Notes: generated by a model from the sequence alone, not told the origin. A stretch of DNA of 64,000 nucleotides from Gemmatimonadota bacterium (GCA_018672475.1 JABHFS010000083.1:1-64000); one strand, 5' to 3'; counted from the stretch's first letter, positions 8,808-17,146 are shown. Translations and numbers: made by a program.

Positions 8808-10139
8808 TTAAATGGCGTTACCAGGTATCCAGTCCGTACCGGCCAGGGGGATCTTGGCCATCGCCGCCGACTCCATCGTCAACGCCGCCAAGTCCTCCGG
8901 CTCGAGGTTGTGCACATGCGACTTGCCGCAGGCCCGGGCGATGGTCTGGCACTCCATCGTTATCACCCGCAGATAATTGGCCAATTGGCGGCCGCCGACG
9001 ACTGGATCCAACCGACTGGCTAGCGCTTCGTCCTGCGTCGAAATGCCCGCCGGGTCCTGACCTTCCTGAAAATCGTCGTAGAATCCGGCCGCCGAATCGA
9101 GCTTGCGGTATTCATCGTCTAAATGCGGGCTATTATCGCCCAACGCGATCAACGCGGCCGTGCCGATCGAACAGGCGTCAGCGCCCATCGCCAGCGCTTT
9201 CGCCACATCGGCACCGCTGCGAATACCGCCGGAAACGATAAGCTGTACCTTGCGGTGCATTTCGAGTTCGTTGAGTGCCTCGACTGCCTGGCGCAACGCC
9301 GGCAATGTCGGAATCCCAACGTGCTCGATAAAGACGTTCTGGGTCGCGCCAGTACCGCCCTGCATGCCGTCAAGCACGACGACATCAGCACCGGCCTTGA
9401 TCGCCAGCAGCGTGTCGTAGTAGGTCCTCGTCGCGCCGATCTTGACATAGATCGGCACCTTCCAGTCGGTAATCTCGCGTAATTCAACGATCTTAATCGC
9501 CAGGTCGTCGGGACCGGTCCAATCGGGATGACGGCAGGCCGAGCGCTGGTCGATATCCTTCGGCAAGGTGCGCATGCCCGCAACGCGATCGCTGATCTTC
9601 TGCCCCAATAACATGCCGCCGCCGCCGGGTTTGGCCCCCTGCCCAAGCACGATCTCGATCGCGTCAGCCTTGCGCAAGTCGTCGGGGTTCATACCGTAGC
9701 GCGAGGGCAATAACTGGTAGACCAATGTCTTCGACTGCCCGCGTTCCTCCGGCGTCATGCCGCCATCACCGGTCGTAGTACTCGTACCCACTTCGCTCGC
9801 ACCCCGGCCCAGCGCCTCTTTGGCGTTGGCCGACAACGAACCAAAACTCATGCCGGCGATAGTGATCGGTATATCGAGGTGGATCGGGTTTTTGGCGTAA
9901 CGCGTGCCCAACACCACCCCTGTATCACAGCGCTCGCGATATCCTTCTAATGGGTAGCGCGACATGCTCGCGCCCAAGAACACTAGATCGTCGAAATGCG
10001 GTACCCGGCGCTTGGCGCCCCAGCCGCGAATATCATAGATCCCGGTCCGCGCGGCGCGCTGGATCTCGTGGATCACATTGCGGTCAAAAGTGGCCGATTC
10101 CCGCAGGCCGCCGGGAGGATTGTCGTGCGATTCAGTCAT
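8808..10139 (-). CDS. mgsC: N-methylglutamate synthase subunit C (FMN-binding GltS-like domain)
   Basis: 443-residue protein with the FMN-binding TIM barrel of glutamate synthase. Motifs are MSFGSLSANAKEALGRG near the start of the barrel, GQGAKPGGGG, VLDGMQGGTGA, VSGGIRSGADVAKALAMGAD and a C-terminal CGKSHVHNLEPEDL. It lacks the closely spaced cysteines that hold the 3Fe-4S cluster in GltB: the equivalent stretch reads EGQDPAGISTQ. It belongs to the GlxD/MgsC branch, in which glutaminase, GXGXG and FMN domains are separate proteins. It probably condenses methylamine and a glutamate-derived acceptor into N-methylglutamate. A 74-bp gap separates it from gmaS. Confidence 0.87.
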   Translation of the reverse strand: MTESHDNPPGGLRESATFDRNVIHEIQRAARTGIYDIRGWGAKRRVPHFDDLVFLGASMSRYPLEGYRERCDTGVVLGTRYAKNPIHLDIPITIAGMSFGSLSANAKEALGRGASEVGTSTTTGDGGMTPEERGQSKTLVYQLLPSRYGMNPDDLRKADAIEIVLGQGAKPGGGGMLLGQKISDRVAGMRTLPKDIDQRSACRHPDWTGPDDLAIKIVELREITDWKVPIYVKIGATRTYYDTLLAIKAGADVVVLDGMQGGTGATQNVFIEHVGIPTLPALRQAVEALNELEMHRKVQLIVSGGIRSGADVAKALAMGADACSIGTAALIALGDNSPHLDDEYRKLDSAAGFYDDFQEGQDPAGISTQDEALASRLDPVVGGRQLANYLRVITMECQTIARACGKSHVHNLEPEDLAALTMESAAMAKIPLAGTDWIPGNAI

Positions 10140-10149
10140 AGTCTGCGCT

Positions 10150-10860
10150 TTAGTATCTAGAGGTGTTATCCACTTGAAAGTTATAGAGTTGGCGCGCCGA
10201 CCCGTAACGGCGAAATTCGCTAGGTTTGACCTTGCCCATCTCAGCCTTTTCCAGCAACCCGGCCAGGGTGTCGAGGTGCTCGTCGCGCATTTCTTTTTCG
10301 ACGCAATCGGCCCCCAAGCCCTTAACCTGCCCGCGCACGTAGATCTGCGCCTCGTAGAGCGAGTCGCCCAATGCCTCGTCGGCGTCGCCGCAAACGAGCA
10401 AGTGACCGGCCTGGGCCATAAAGCAGCTCATATGGCCGACCGAACCACCGACCACGATATCGATGCCCTTCATCGAAATACCACAACGGCTTGCAGCATC
10501 GCCCTCAATCACCAGCAAGCCGCCGTGGGCCGTCGCCCCCGCACTCTGGCTCGCATGGCCTTTCACCCGCACAATGCCCGACATCATGTTCTCAGCGACC
10601 CCGACCCCGACCATCCCGTGCACGGTGATCTGTGCGTGTTGGTTCATACCGGCGCAATAATAACCCACATGACCTTCGATATCGATCTTCACCGGGCTAT
10701 CGACACCGGCGGCGACCGCGTGTGCACCGCGCGGGTGCACGATCCGCCAAGGCGTCTTGGCCGCATCTTCGTTCAAGTCATGCAAACGCTGATTCAGCTC
10801 TCGCAACTCTCCTGTCGCCAGATCGAAAACTTCAACGGCCATATCGTTCTCAGCCCCCAT
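10150..10860 (-). CDS. mgsB: N-methylglutamate synthase subunit B (GXGXG-domain protein)
   Basis: Beta-helix GXGXG protein of the GlxC type (236 residues), equal to the C-terminal domain of the large glutamate synthase subunit. Repeated Gly-x-Val/Ile turns are visible: IDIEGHVGYYCAGM, VHGMVGVGVAENM, VKGHASQSAGA, VEGDAASRCGI-like and VRGQVKGLG. The ATG at 10860 overlaps the mgsA stop (TGATG), so coupling is likely. An ATG at 10842 is an alternative. It is a structural and channel-forming partner of MgsA and MgsC rather than a catalyst by itself. Confidence 0.85.
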   Translation of the reverse strand: MGAENDMAVEVFDLATGELRELNQRLHDLNEDAAKTPWRIVHPRGAHAVAAGVDSPVKIDIEGHVGYYCAGMNQHAQITVHGMVGVGVAENMMSGIVRVKGHASQSAGATAHGGLLVIEGDAASRCGISMKGIDIVVGGSVGHMSCFMAQAGHLLVCGDADEALGDSLYEAQIYVRGQVKGLGADCVEKEMRDEHLDTLAGLLEKAEMGKVKPSEFRRYGSARQLYNFQVDNTSRY

Positions 10861-11762
10861 CAGTTCGCTGCACCCCAAGTGTAGACCTGTGCCGGCTTGG
10901 GCTCCCAGACGTCAGCCTCGTCGATACCCGGCAAATCGGCCAATGCCTGAAACTCGCTGGCCATTGCCACATAGTCGTCGGTCTCGGCCAGTACCGCCGG
11001 TTTGCAGGCAATCGGATCGCGCAAGACGGCAAAACCATCGGCGGTACCAATCGCAAAGGTGTAAAAGCCGTCCAGGTCTTCCAGTGCCGCTTCGAGTGCT
11101 TCCTGCAACGTATCGCCCTGCTGCATCCGCCACATCAGATAACCGGCCGCCACCTCGGAGTCGTTTTCTGTGCGAATCTCGATACCGGCGCGTTCGAGAT
11201 TCGTCCGCAGGCGATTGTGATTGCTCAATGAACCATTGTGCACCAGACACAGGTCCATGCCGGTCGAAAAGGGATGCGAACCGTCTGTAGTCACCGCGCT
11301 TTCCGTCGCCATGCGCGTATGCCCGATGATGTGCGTACCGCGCATACCGCGAATGCCGAAGCGATCGACAATCGATTCGGGCGAGCCAATCTCTTTGAAA
11401 ATCTCGATGCGACGGCCGATGCTCATTATAGTTAACCCAGGATCCTTATCCGCTAACGCTTGCGCTAAAGCCTCTTCATCGGCGCGCACCGCGATCACCG
11501 CGTAATTGGCATTTATTTGCACCTTGGCCTCACAGGCAAAGAACTCGCCCAAACTGTGGGCCAATGTCTGCCAGTCATAATCGCCGCCATCGTGCCGCAA
11601 GGTGACTTTTATATGGCCTGCGGCAGGCTCATTGCCATAGAGCGCAAAACCAGCGCTATCTGGACCGCGACCGGTCATACAGACCAACATCGACGCAAAT
11701 AGCTCGCCAATTTCCCCGGCTAAATCCTGCTTTTTCAAATAGAGTCCGACTATGCCACACAT
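10860..11762 (-). CDS. mgsA: N-methylglutamate synthase subunit A (class II glutamine amidotransferase)
   Basis: 300-residue Ntn-type amidotransferase of the GlxB family. Translation starts Met-Cys-Gly-Ile-Val, which exposes the catalytic Cys at position 2 after Met removal. Downstream are IGHTRMATES, the SHPFSTGMDLCLVHNGSLSNH core and a TENDSEVAAGY segment, all typical of the glutaminase domain. It is the first gene of the mgs-gmaS-mgd operon. A TTGACA-17-TAGATT promoter lies about 50 bp upstream. In the known pathway this subunit supplies the glutamine/gamma-glutamylmethylamide-hydrolysing half of N-methylglutamate synthase. Confidence 0.86.
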   Translation of the reverse strand: MCGIVGLYLKKQDLAGEIGELFASMLVCMTGRGPDSAGFALYGNEPAAGHIKVTLRHDGGDYDWQTLAHSLGEFFACEAKVQINANYAVIAVRADEEALAQALADKDPGLTIMSIGRRIEIFKEIGSPESIVDRFGIRGMRGTHIIGHTRMATESAVTTDGSHPFSTGMDLCLVHNGSLSNHNRLRTNLERAGIEIRTENDSEVAAGYLMWRMQQGDTLQEALEAALEDLDGFYTFAIGTADGFAVLRDPIACKPAVLAETDDYVAMASEFQALADLPGIDEADVWEPKPAQVYTWGAAN

Positions 11763-11811
11763 GAGTCCATCACTGATATTTTAAAGGTGATAAAATTCCA
11801 AAAGCGGCATC

Positions 11812-11840
11812 AATCTAAGTGGCCTATTAGAGCGTGTCAA
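11812..11840 (-). promoter_or_regulatory. Sigma-70-like promoter of the mgs-gmaS-mgd operon
   Basis: On the minus strand TTGACA (11840-11835) is followed after exactly 17 bases by TAGATT (11817-11812). A start of transcription near 11805 would give an approximately 43-base leader before the mgsA ATG. No other long gene intervenes. The same pair of boxes, TTGACA-17-TAGATT, recurs before the HD gene at 28301, which makes chance less likely. Confidence 0.65.
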
Positions 11841-12001
11841 GAAGCACGGTATATCATTTAAGTCACTGCATCTCATATTGGCACTACAGAGGCATAAACT
11901 ACCATTTAACCATAATAATACCCGCTCTTGTTTTCCATCACTCCAAAGGCGTAAATTACGCAACCGCACTTCCCGAAACAATCGCAGCCGAGGAATAACA
12001 G

Positions 12002-13480
12002 ATGAAACGCGTATTGATAGCCGTATTCAAACAGGAAGTGGGCAGTTTCAACCCCAAGCCGACGCAATTTAATGATTTTGAAATCCGCCGCGGCAGCGCA
12101 TTGATCGATGATTTACGCCCCACGAATACTACCACCGGCGGCGCAATCGAAGTCTTCACTGAGCGCGGCAATATCGAAATCGTTCCAACTTATGCCGCTT
12201 GGGCGCGAACCACGGGCGGACTGGTTGTGCAACAGGACCTCGACCGACTAATCGACGAATTGCTCGCCGAAGTCCACGCCAACGCGCAAGTCGACGGCGC
12301 TTGTATCAGCATGCACGGCGCCATGGCCGGCGCAAGCGAAGGCGACCCCGAAGGCCGCGTGCTCGCTGGTATCCGCGAGGCCATCGGCGACGTGCCCATC
12401 GTCGCCAACCTCGACCTGCACGCTGTCGTCTCGCAGCGTATGGTCGATATGACCGACGCGCTGGTATTATTACATACCTACCCGCACGTCGATATGCGGC
12501 AAACCGGCCGACGCTCAGCGAAAGTCCTGCTCGAAATAATGGAAGGCGGCGCCAAACCCACTTCGGCCCGCGTGCAAATCCCCCTATTAGCCCGCGGCGA
12601 CCAACTGATCACCACCACCGGGAAATTTGGCGAGGCGCTAGCGGTCTGCCAGGAGATCGAGGCATCCGAAGGCGGTTTGGCCGCCGGCATCAATATCGGC
12701 AACCCATTCACCGATACGCCCGACCTGCAATCCAATATCTTCGTCACGACCGACAACAATCCCGAACGCGCAGAAAAAGAAGCCTTGCGCCTGGCTCGCT
12801 TTATGTGGCAACACCGCGCGCTCTTTGTCGCCGATCTCACCTCTTTAGAAGACGCCGTGCAATTGGCCGAAGCAACCGACGGCCTCACGGTCTTTTCCGA
12901 CGCCGCCGACTCCACCGCCTCGGGCGCCTCCGGCGACAGCAACGCTATTTTCTGCGGCCTGCTCGAGCATAACTATTCTAAGAAGGCGCTACTCCCATTA
13001 GTCGACGCCCCGGCCGTCAGCAAAGCCCACGCCGCCGGTGTCGGCGCCACACTGACCTTGGATCTCGGCGGCAGCATCGACCCCGAGCGTTTTACACCGC
13101 TTTCGCTCGAAGTCTACGTACAAACCCTCTCTGACGGGGATTTCACCTACGAAGGCGGCCTACCCGCCGAAGCGGGCCGTACCGCCGTCTTAATCCACGG
13201 CCAACATGCGATCCTCGCCACCGAGCATATCGCCGCCTCCGTCGGCCTGCGGATATTCCAAGCCCACGGACTCGAGCCAACCGACTACGACCTCGTTGTC
13301 TGCAAATCTCCCAACGGCTTCCGCATCCACTACGAGGCGCTCGCCGCGCGTATCGTCGCCGTCGACGTGCCCGGTTCGACCAGCGCCAACCTCAAGAGCT
13401 TGCCTTATATACAATGCGTGCGACCGATCTTCCCGCTCGACGAAGAGGTCGTGCCCCCCTTTTCGCTGGAGGAAGTATAA
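12002..13480 (+). CDS. M81 family metallopeptidase (MlrC-like)
   Basis: 492 residues with an N-terminal M81/DUF1485 domain and a C-terminal MlrC domain. Likely zinc-binding segments are seen: HGAMAGASEGDPEG, NLDLHAVVS and HTYPHVDMRQTGRRS, with the conserved GDNPxGG-like region replaced by GASGDSNAI near residue 305. The family is named after a microcystin-degrading enzyme, but most members are of unknown substrate. A GAGGA ribosome site lies 8 bases before the ATG. The gene is divergent from the methylamine operon and could share the 239-bp control region. No signal peptide is visible, so the product is probably cytoplasmic. Confidence 0.88.
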   Translation: MKRVLIAVFKQEVGSFNPKPTQFNDFEIRRGSALIDDLRPTNTTTGGAIEVFTERGNIEIVPTYAAWARTTGGLVVQQDLDRLIDELLAEVHANAQVDGACISMHGAMAGASEGDPEGRVLAGIREAIGDVPIVANLDLHAVVSQRMVDMTDALVLLHTYPHVDMRQTGRRSAKVLLEIMEGGAKPTSARVQIPLLARGDQLITTTGKFGEALAVCQEIEASEGGLAAGINIGNPFTDTPDLQSNIFVTTDNNPERAEKEALRLARFMWQHRALFVADLTSLEDAVQLAEATDGLTVFSDAADSTASGASGDSNAIFCGLLEHNYSKKALLPLVDAPAVSKAHAAGVGATLTLDLGGSIDPERFTPLSLEVYVQTLSDGDFTYEGGLPAEAGRTAVLIHGQHAILATEHIAASVGLRIFQAHGLEPTDYDLVVCKSPNGFRIHYEALAARIVAVDVPGSTSANLKSLPYIQCVRPIFPLDEEVVPPFSLEEV

Positions 13481-13486
13481 TTCTTC

Positions 13487-13706
13487 TGACCTGACGTTCT
13501 ATTTTTTTGTTGATGCGGTCGATGACCGTTCCCGTTAGGCCCAATATACCACCAAGGATCACTGTTCCTATTTCTAATGGAATACATATTTCTTTGCCAC
13601 TTCCACAGGGATCTTCTATCGTTCCTGACCTGAATACCTTACCTCGACATGCAGACCGATCCCACGCAAAACGGATATCAACAACAATATCAGTGCCTGC
13701 ACCGTA
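13487..13706 (-). pseudogene. Possible coding remnant with one membrane helix
   Basis: On the minus strand, from the codon after a TGA at 13709-13707, there is an open frame of natural-looking composition. It holds a Cys-containing stretch (DPCGSGKEICIP), a hydrophobic helix (GTVILGGILGLTGTVID) and a basic end (RINKKIERQVRR). No ATG, GTG or TTG lies in frame before the next upstream stop, so no intact gene can be drawn. It could be the 3' part of a lost gene or of a small mobile element. No family is recognised. Confidence 0.25.
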
Positions 13707-13769
13707 TCATCTTATATCTCTTGGGAATCAAGCTATGATATATCTTAAACTCAGTGGTCGCCAAGGGTA

Positions 13770-13894
13770 GGTCGGGGGATACCCGCAGCGGATTGCGGTC
13801 CTGATTTCACAGGATGTAAAATCAGATCAGACCGCCCCTCGGAGCGCGCTATAAATGACGAGCGAGAATACGTAAGGGTTTACCCCCCTCGACC
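13770..13894. ncRNA. Candidate structured RNA or repeat element
   Basis: Complementary outer arms (GGTCGGGGG at 13770-13778 and CCCCCTCGACC ending at 13894) enclose two inner hairpins. Hairpin A is 13795-13835: GCGGTC and CTGATTT pair with AAATCAG and GACCGC around an 11-base loop, with a four-base bulge. Hairpin B, near 13848-13866, pairs CGCT with AGCG. The whole forms a three-way junction of about 125 bases. It is bounded by the ends of two convergent genes and is not followed by a T-run on either strand. It does not match 5S rRNA, tRNA, SRP or RNase P consensus as far as I can read. It could equally be a palindromic repeat element. Confidence 0.3.
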
Positions 13895-13931
13895 GACTCG
13901 TTCCCACCCAAGCCACTACAAACGTCCCTCT

Positions 13932-14735
13932 TCAATCAGCCCGAGTATACAACTCCGCAAAAGTATCCCGCGCCTCCCACCCCAACAACCGCTTGGCCTT
14001 CTCCGGCCGATACTTATCGTGCGGCAACCAAGAACAAATGAAAAAATCCTCATACGGCGAAGGCATATCCGGCGCCCGCAACCCGTACAGGAGAGACGCC
14101 CCCGTATCCTCCCAGGAAGTAGTATAAGGATGCAAACCCCGTCCACGTTCCTCCGGCAAAACCTCCCGCGGCCTAAAACTCGTAAAGATAAAGGTTAAGA
14201 CCTCCAGCCCCTCTCGCTCGGCAAAGACCCGCGTAATATGCCCACCAAGGTACTTAGTCAATGCATAGAGATCGTCGCCTGGATGCAGCTGAATACCGTC
14301 GTAGAGCTGGAAATCGTGCCAATAATCGGCGTTGAAATTCAAAGAAGTATGGAAGGGACCGGTGTGAATCAACCGCTTGACCCCACAAGCGGCACAAGCC
14401 TTGGCCACATTGTAGGCGCCGATCATATTGACGTGGAAGGCCAATACTGGATGCGGTCTGAGCACGGAGAGGTCAATCGCCGCGTCCATCCCCTGGCAAG
14501 CCGCCAATACCTGATCGTAGTCGGTGATATCCACGACCCTATTCTCGTGCGGCGCGGCCAAGACTTCGGGAATCGGTGCGCGTGCGCTCTGCGGCGGCGA
14601 GACCGCCACCTCCTCCATTGGCCGCAAATCCGTCACCCGCAGCGTATAATGGTCCTTGAGTGATGTAATCGTCGACGCGCCGACCGGACCGCCCGCGCCG
14701 AACAATACCACATTGCCGGAACTCACGGTTGCCAT
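13932..14735 (-). CDS. NAD-dependent epimerase/dehydratase family protein
   Basis: 267-residue extended short-chain dehydrogenase. A Rossmann motif VVLFGAGGPVGASTI is near the N-terminus, DITDYDQVLAACQGMDAAIDLS follows, and the family's Tyr-x-x-x-Lys pair is seen as YALTKYLGG. The open frame runs upstream to 14789, but the ATG at 14735 has a strong GGAGG site and overlaps the stop of the upstream gene (TAATG). The C-terminus carries the usual YRPEKAKRLLGWEA ending of nucleoside-sugar epimerase-like proteins. Substrate unknown. Confidence 0.85.
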   Translation of the reverse strand: MATVSSGNVVLFGAGGPVGASTITSLKDHYTLRVTDLRPMEEVAVSPPQSARAPIPEVLAAPHENRVVDITDYDQVLAACQGMDAAIDLSVLRPHPVLAFHVNMIGAYNVAKACAACGVKRLIHTGPFHTSLNFNADYWHDFQLYDGIQLHPGDDLYALTKYLGGHITRVFAEREGLEVLTFIFTSFRPREVLPEERGRGLHPYTTSWEDTGASLLYGLRAPDMPSPYEDFFICSWLPHDKYRPEKAKRLLGWEARDTFAELYTRAD

Positions 14736-15346
14736 TATCCCCTCCCTCCAGCAAAACGCCCACTTGAAGCCACGTGAGCCAATGACCAACTGTGTCCGGA
14801 CTGCTCCTCGACCAGCGCCGCGCGAACAGCCTCCAACGCATCATCAACCGTCGTTTCCGCATCGATTTCCCCCAACCGCAAACAACAAACTTCGACCTTG
14901 CCCATGCGCGCGATCTCACGTCCGACCATTTCGGCCATCATTGGCGCTAACGAGACGGCTTCAGCCCTCGGCAGCGGGTTCCACTGCGCATTGACCACGT
15001 ATTCCTCCGGGTAGTCCCGCACCAGGTCGAGTCGGCTGACAAGCACCATCCGCCGAACTCCGACCTCAACCGCCGCCGTCAGCGCGACATAAACGCCGCG
15101 CGCCGCCTCGTCGAGCAACGTCTGCTCGTCTACGGTCTCAGGGTCAAAAGCCGCGGTATAAACCACCGCCTCGGCATCCGCGAGTGCCGCATCCATTGCC
15201 GTGCGCTCCAATAGATCTACTTGGCCATAGCCTTCGATATCTGCGACCTCTCCCGCACCGATGGCCGCCACCTCAAAACCTTCGCGTAATCCAGACGCCA
15301 ACGATGCCCCCAAGGGGCGGTCCGCGCCAATAACGGTTACTCGCAT
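14735..15346 (-). CDS. Short NAD(P)-binding Rossmann protein
   Basis: 203 residues beginning VTVIGADRPLGASLASGL, an N-terminal nucleotide-binding turn, followed by DAVVYTA-like (AEAVVYTAAFDPE) and RRMVLVSRLDLVRD strands of an NAD(P)-binding epimerase-type fold. It lacks the Tyr-x-x-x-Lys pair of active extended SDR proteins and is short. It may have a regulatory or degenerate role beside the coupled downstream epimerase. Cofactor use and substrate cannot be read from the sequence. Confidence 0.7.
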   Translation of the reverse strand: MRVTVIGADRPLGASLASGLREGFEVAAIGAGEVADIEGYGQVDLLERTAMDAALADAEAVVYTAAFDPETVDEQTLLDEAARGVYVALTAAVEVGVRRMVLVSRLDLVRDYPEEYVVNAQWNPLPRAEAVSLAPMMAEMVGREIARMGKVEVCCLRLGEIDAETTVDDALEAVRAALVEEQSGHSWSLAHVASSGRFAGGRG

Positions 15347-15356
15347 GCCATCCTCC

Positions 15357-16148
15357 TCACCAAGAAAGTTTCTCTGACAAATTGTTGAAAAAATAATGGC
15401 TATCTAGATAAATCAGCCGCGCCGTATGCTCGGCCTGGCCGACATAGACATCCTGCCCTGGGGCGAGTCCGCATATTTCGCGACCGTCAACCACCAGCGA
15501 TACTTGCTCGTCCCGCGTCTCCGGGCTCACGCGTAACCGCACCCGCTTTTCCGCCGGCAAAATCAGAGCCCGCGAGGTAAAGTTGTATTCGTTGATGCCG
15601 TCGAGTATCATACAACGAACTTCGGGCATCACGAGCGGTGCGCCCATCGCCATCAAAAGCCCCGTGCTGCCCGTCGGCGTGCCCACCGCCACACCGTCAC
15701 CACGGATCGTGCGAATTTTGACATCGTCGACGAATACATCCGTAAAGAGCAGTTTGTGGCGGGCGCGCAGCGTCACCTCATTGTAGACCAGCCCCTCCCC
15801 ACCAGGAAAACGGCAAGCCAATACAAGCCGCTCGCTTACGCAGTATTTGCCATCGACCAGAAGTTGGACGATCTGGGCCAGGTCCTTGCGGTCACCTGCC
15901 GTCAGAAAACCGACCGTGCCGAAATTTATCGCTATCACCGGACACTGCGGAAAACGATCAAAAGCGCGCAGCACGGTGCCGTCTCCGCCCAGGGCCACCA
16001 CCAGGTCGAGATCGGTGGGGGCCTCGTCGCCTTCGATAAAGCAGACGCCGATCCCGTGTTTTTCAAAGAGGGCGCGCACCTCGTCAACGGGATAATCCAA
16101 CTTCTCGTCCCGCGGCAGAATGCCGATTTTATTTAATGGTAGTTTCAT
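15357..16148 (-). CDS. nadK: NAD kinase
   Basis: 263-residue NAD kinase, which makes NADP from NAD and ATP. The GGDGT motif is seen in VVALGGDGTVLRAFD. It is followed by INFGTVGFLT, VYNEVTLRA and the GTPTGSTG motif of the second conserved block, with a C-terminal LVVDGREI segment. The motif that usually reads SxPTGSTAY ends GSTGLLMAMG here. It is the first gene of a possible run with the two Rossmann genes downstream (gaps 10 and -1 bp). A terminator of the preceding garR-like gene lies just upstream. Confidence 0.92.
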   Translation of the reverse strand: MKLPLNKIGILPRDEKLDYPVDEVRALFEKHGIGVCFIEGDEAPTDLDLVVALGGDGTVLRAFDRFPQCPVIAINFGTVGFLTAGDRKDLAQIVQLLVDGKYCVSERLVLACRFPGGEGLVYNEVTLRARHKLLFTDVFVDDVKIRTIRGDGVAVGTPTGSTGLLMAMGAPLVMPEVRCMILDGINEYNFTSRALILPAEKRVRLRVSPETRDEQVSLVVDGREICGLAPGQDVYVGQAEHTARLIYLDSHYFFNNLSEKLSW

Positions 16149-16162
16149 CGTTTAAAGTATAG

Positions 16163-16200
16163 CAAAAACAAAGACCGCGCGGAAACCACGCGGCCTTTGT
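16163..16200 (-). terminator. Rho-independent terminator after the GarR-type gene
   Basis: Read on the minus strand, an approximately 15-bp stem (CAAAGGCCGCGTGG paired with CCGCGCGGTCTTTG, with a TTT loop) is followed by TTTTTG. It lies 20 bp after the stop of the reductase gene at 16220 and before nadK. Confidence 0.85.
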
Positions 16201-16219
16201 CGATTTATGGCACTGCTAC

Positions 16220-17131
16220 TTACTTTGCCCGGGCCTCTTTGCCAGCCTGGGCTTCATAGGCCTTGATCAGCGCCTGCGTGCCCTCTTCTGAACACCCCTG
16301 ACGCTCGACGATATTGAAAAACTGGTGCACCATGCCCGCCGCCGGCACTGCCAGCTTGATATCATTGGCCGCCTGCAGGACTAGCCGCAGGTCTTTCTGT
16401 TGTAAATAGACCATAAAACCCGGATCGAAATCACCTGCGGCAATGCGCGGCCCGAGATTGCTGAGTTGCCAGGAACCAGCCGCGCCACCACTGATCGCGT
16501 CAATCACCTTCTGTACGTCCAAGTCAGAAGCCGCCGCCAACATAAGTGCCTCAGCCATGCCCATATTGTTGACCGAAACCGCAATCTGGTTGCAGAGTTT
16601 GGTGGTCTGGCCAGCACCATTAGAGCCGATCAGGTTGATATTGGTGCCCATCGCCTCAAAAACCGGCATGCACTCATCAAACACCGTTTGCTCGCCACCG
16701 ACCATGATCGACAATGTGGCGTTGATCGCGCCGACATCGCCACCGCTTACCGGCGCATCGAGCATGCCTACCCCCTTTTCCTTGAGCGCCGCGGCCACTT
16801 CCTGTGTCACCTTGGGCGAAACCGTGCTCATATCGATCACCACCGCACCCTCTTTGACCCCGTGGATCGCACCGTCCTCGCCGATGAGCACCGCCTCCAT
16901 ATCGGGCGTGTCAGTCACGATGCTGATCACGACATCGGCACCGGTCGCCGCTTCTTTCGGCGAACTGACGCGAACCCCACCGGCGTCAACCACCTCTTGT
17001 ACCCGGGGCCGGTCACTGCGGTTGTACACGTTGAGCTTATAGCCGGCCTTGAGCAAATTCTTGGCCATGGGGGCGCCCATGATCCCCAAGCCGATAAAGC
17101 CGATCTGCGTTTGTCCCGGTGTTGCTGGCAT
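16220..17131 (-). CDS. garR: 2-hydroxy-3-oxopropionate (tartronate semialdehyde) reductase family
   Basis: 303-residue beta-hydroxyacid dehydrogenase. The NAD(P)-binding start is IGFIGLGIMGAPMAKNLLKAG. The substrate motif DAPVSGGDVGA and the catalytic Lys in GAGQTTKLCNQ are both present. The GLGIMG start and overall length favour tartronate semialdehyde reductase over 3-hydroxyisobutyrate dehydrogenase, but substrate cannot be fixed by eye. It has its own terminator and stands apart from neighbouring operons. A role in glycerate formation from glyoxylate or glycolate is likely. Confidence 0.85.
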   Translation of the reverse strand: MPATPGQTQIGFIGLGIMGAPMAKNLLKAGYKLNVYNRSDRPRVQEVVDAGGVRVSSPKEAATGADVVISIVTDTPDMEAVLIGEDGAIHGVKEGAVVIDMSTVSPKVTQEVAAALKEKGVGMLDAPVSGGDVGAINATLSIMVGGEQTVFDECMPVFEAMGTNINLIGSNGAGQTTKLCNQIAVSVNNMGMAEALMLAAASDLDVQKVIDAISGGAAGSWQLSNLGPRIAAGDFDPGFMVYLQQKDLRLVLQAANDIKLAVPAAGMVHQFFNIVERQGCSEEGTQALIKAYEAQAGKEARAK

Positions 17132-17146
17132 GGGTCTCTCTCCTAT

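Larger units (their letters stand above)
13481..13931. other. Gene-free interval between convergent genes
   Basis: This 451-bp interval separates the ends of two convergent genes. It is more AT-rich on the left than its surroundings. It holds a possible minus-strand coding remnant (13487-13706) and a set of inverted repeats that fold well on either strand (13770-13894). The short plus-strand open frame at 13507-13770 has no recognisable pattern and no ribosome site, so it is not called as a gene. Confidence 0.6.

Noticed and set aside
13507..13770. Plus-strand 87-codon frame as a gene
   Set aside because: No ribosome site, no recognisable pattern, and it overlaps the structured interval.
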